DNA of 6,125 bases from Patescibacteria group bacterium (lineage in GTDB: Bacteria; Patescibacteriota; Minisyncoccia; Minisyncoccales; GWA2-46-15): positions 1 to 6,125 of the forward strand of contig JAHIOR010000065.1 in assembly GCA_018895125.1 (NCBI GenBank), in the 5' to 3' direction. The position numbers and the translations under genes were made by a program. The first letter of the stretch is position 1; each line of letters begins with the position of its first letter. The notes beneath the pieces are model-generated. The model ran no database searches and was not told the origin of the DNA. It was given only the letters and a program-made list of their open reading frames with translations. This document shows, in pieces, positions 5,742 through 6,125 of this stretch.

Positions 5742-5838
5742 CTACCAAAAAACCGTCCTAAATAATAGACGGCTAATGTATTATCTACAAACAGGGCTCC
5801 GAACGATAGACGATGTTCGAACCTACTGGCTGACTACC
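5742..5838 (-). repeat. Intergenic element, copy 1 (leader of the HD gene)
   Basis: On the minus strand this roughly 95-base segment contains a strong hairpin, GGTTCGAAC...GTTCGGAGCC: nine pairs with one bulged G and the loop ATCGTCTATC. A linker follows, then the T6 terminator and GGTA. It aligns with the segment just after the HD gene. The inner stem is GAAC/GTTC here but TAA/TTA there, so pairing is kept while sequence changes. That suggests selection on structure. The family is not one I recognise. Confidence 0.55.
5747..5772 (-). terminator. Hairpin plus T6 immediately upstream of the HD gene
   Basis: On the minus strand CCGTC (5772-5768) pairs perfectly with GACGG (5757-5753) around a ten-base AT-rich loop, and the last bases run into GGTTTTTTGGTA with T6 at 5752-5747. 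Only 14 bases remain before the HD start codon. The preceding nuclease gene already has its own terminator near 5908-5929, so this one is more likely an attenuator of the HD gene or the 3' end of a small RNA. Confidence 0.65.
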
Positions 5839-5848
5839 AAGGACTATT

Positions 5849-5891
5849 GTGAGATCCCTGCCCTCACCGCTCCTTAATCTCCCCCCATCCC
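5849..5891 (-). other. G-rich stretch with a small hairpin upstream of the HD leader
   Basis: Minus-strand G-runs at 5891-5889, 5886-5881, 5863-5861 and 5858-5856, plus two GG pairs, make this an unusual G-rich island in an AT-rich window. GTGAG and CTCAC (5867-5863 / 5853-5849 on the minus strand) can form a five-pair stem. A two- or three-layer G-quadruplex is conceivable. No protein is encoded and I see no clear promoter in 5773-5907. Confidence 0.35.
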
Positions 5892-5907
5892 GTTACTCAC
5901 TATATCT

Positions 5908-5929
5908 AAAAATAGAGCTGCTCTATTTT
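5908..5929. terminator. Bidirectional-type terminator after the nuclease gene
   Basis: AAAATAGAG (5909-5917) pairs perfectly with CTCTATTTT (5921-5929) around a three-base loop. On the minus strand the stem runs into TTTTT ending at 5908. It lies 35 bases after the stop codon of the partial gene at the right edge and is the obvious end of that transcript. It separates the HD gene from its upstream neighbour. Confidence 0.7.
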
Positions 5930-5964
5930 AACTGCTTTTTACAGGCGCGACGTATTGGACACCG

Positions 5965-6125
5965 TTATTTTTCTGGCTTTTCTAAGACAAAGTTAATTCT
6001 ATAAATAAAAATCTCGGCATCCGGCACCGCTTCAAGAGCGTATTTAAGGCGCTCATCTTGGCTTCCGGCAATAATAATTCCTTTCACTTTTCCTCCATCA
6101 GATTTGTTTTTCTTCACCCATCCCA
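5965..6125 (-). CDS. C-terminal end of a possible NucS/DUF91-like endonuclease (5' end cut by window edge)
   Basis: The last 52 residues of a protein running off the right edge are visible, ending in TAA. The segment VKGIIIAGSQDERLKYALEAVPDAEIFIYRINFVLEK resembles the C-terminal strand-helix-strand of PD-(D/E)XK nucleases of the NucS/DUF91 type, which have a [VI][RK]GI[IL][VI]A strand followed by a helix and a final strand. The catalytic part is outside the window, so the assignment rests on this pattern alone. It is a real coding end: the frame is open to the edge and is followed by a terminator 35 bases on. It is not part of the downstream transcripts. Confidence 0.5.
   Translation of the reverse strand, partial: GWVKKNKSDGGKVKGIIIAGSQDERLKYALEAVPDAEIFIYRINFVLEKPEK

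Noticed and set aside
5813..5825. tRNA T-arm-like GGTTCGAAC
   Set aside because: The flanking bases cannot form the five-pair T stem, and no acceptor stem, anticodon arm or CCA-like end fits; the motif is better explained as the 5' side of the element's hairpin.
3479..5838. Integron-type attC sites between genes
   Set aside because: Repeats at gene ends in one orientation suggested cassettes, but the GTTRRRY/RYYYAAC core sites are missing and the repeats end in a terminator T-run instead.
5733..5850. T-box or other known riboswitch upstream of the HD gene
   Set aside because: No T-box AGGGTGGNACC sequence and no aptamer core that I recognise; only the general hairpin-plus-terminator layout is similar.
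1..6125. Recoded UGA (code 25) because no gene ends in TGA
   Set aside because: The genes translate intact with the standard bacterial code and need no UGA read-through; six stops are too few for absence of TGA to mean anything.

Overview
This is an AT-rich bacterial chromosomal window in which all six recognisable genes lie on the minus strand. I read it as Candidate Phyla Radiation (Patescibacteria), most likely Parcubacteria-like. The reasons are a CxxC-x17-CxxC zinc-ribbon protein with an Arg/Gly-rich tail beside a short DEAD-box helicase, very compact proteins, no visible Shine-Dalgarno site at any start, and stops that are only TAA or TAG. The genes translate intact with the standard bacterial code. 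The lineage is an inference; no rRNA marker is present.

Layout in transcription order (high to low coordinates): the C-terminal end of a possible NucS/DUF91-like endonuclease (cut by the right edge) with its own terminator near 5908-5929; an HD-superfamily phosphohydrolase (4767-5732); a membrane-anchored CAP/SCP-domain protein with a coiled-coil tail (3587-4459); the ribosome-assembly GTPase YsxC/EngB (2891-3466); a DEAD-box RNA helicase (1546-2757); the zinc-ribbon RG-rich protein (994-1458); and the N-terminal half of the translational GTPase TypA/BipA (cut by the left edge).

The lower half reads as a ribosome/RNA neighbourhood: YsxC assembles the 50S subunit, the helicase remodels RNA, the zinc-ribbon protein probably binds RNA, and TypA is a ribosome-associated GTPase linked to stress and cold adaptation. 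The upper half (HD, CAP, nuclease) has no obvious shared pathway.

The most interesting material is between the genes. Four starts (HD, CAP, ysxC, helicase) have a terminator-like hairpin plus T-run ending only 14-25 bases before the start codon, and typA has a weaker version. Three of them share the 12-mer GGTTTTTTGGTA. Upstream of this, a diverged 80-100 bp element recurs three times (near 3480-3560, 4664-4760 and 5742-5838) with a hairpin whose inner stem differs but still pairs in two copies. The helicase has a near-consensus sigma70 promoter feeding a 90-base leader that folds into nested stems and ends in a terminator-like hairpin just before the ATG, a layout typical of transcription attenuation. 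The CAP leader also carries a 38-bp near-perfect palindrome.
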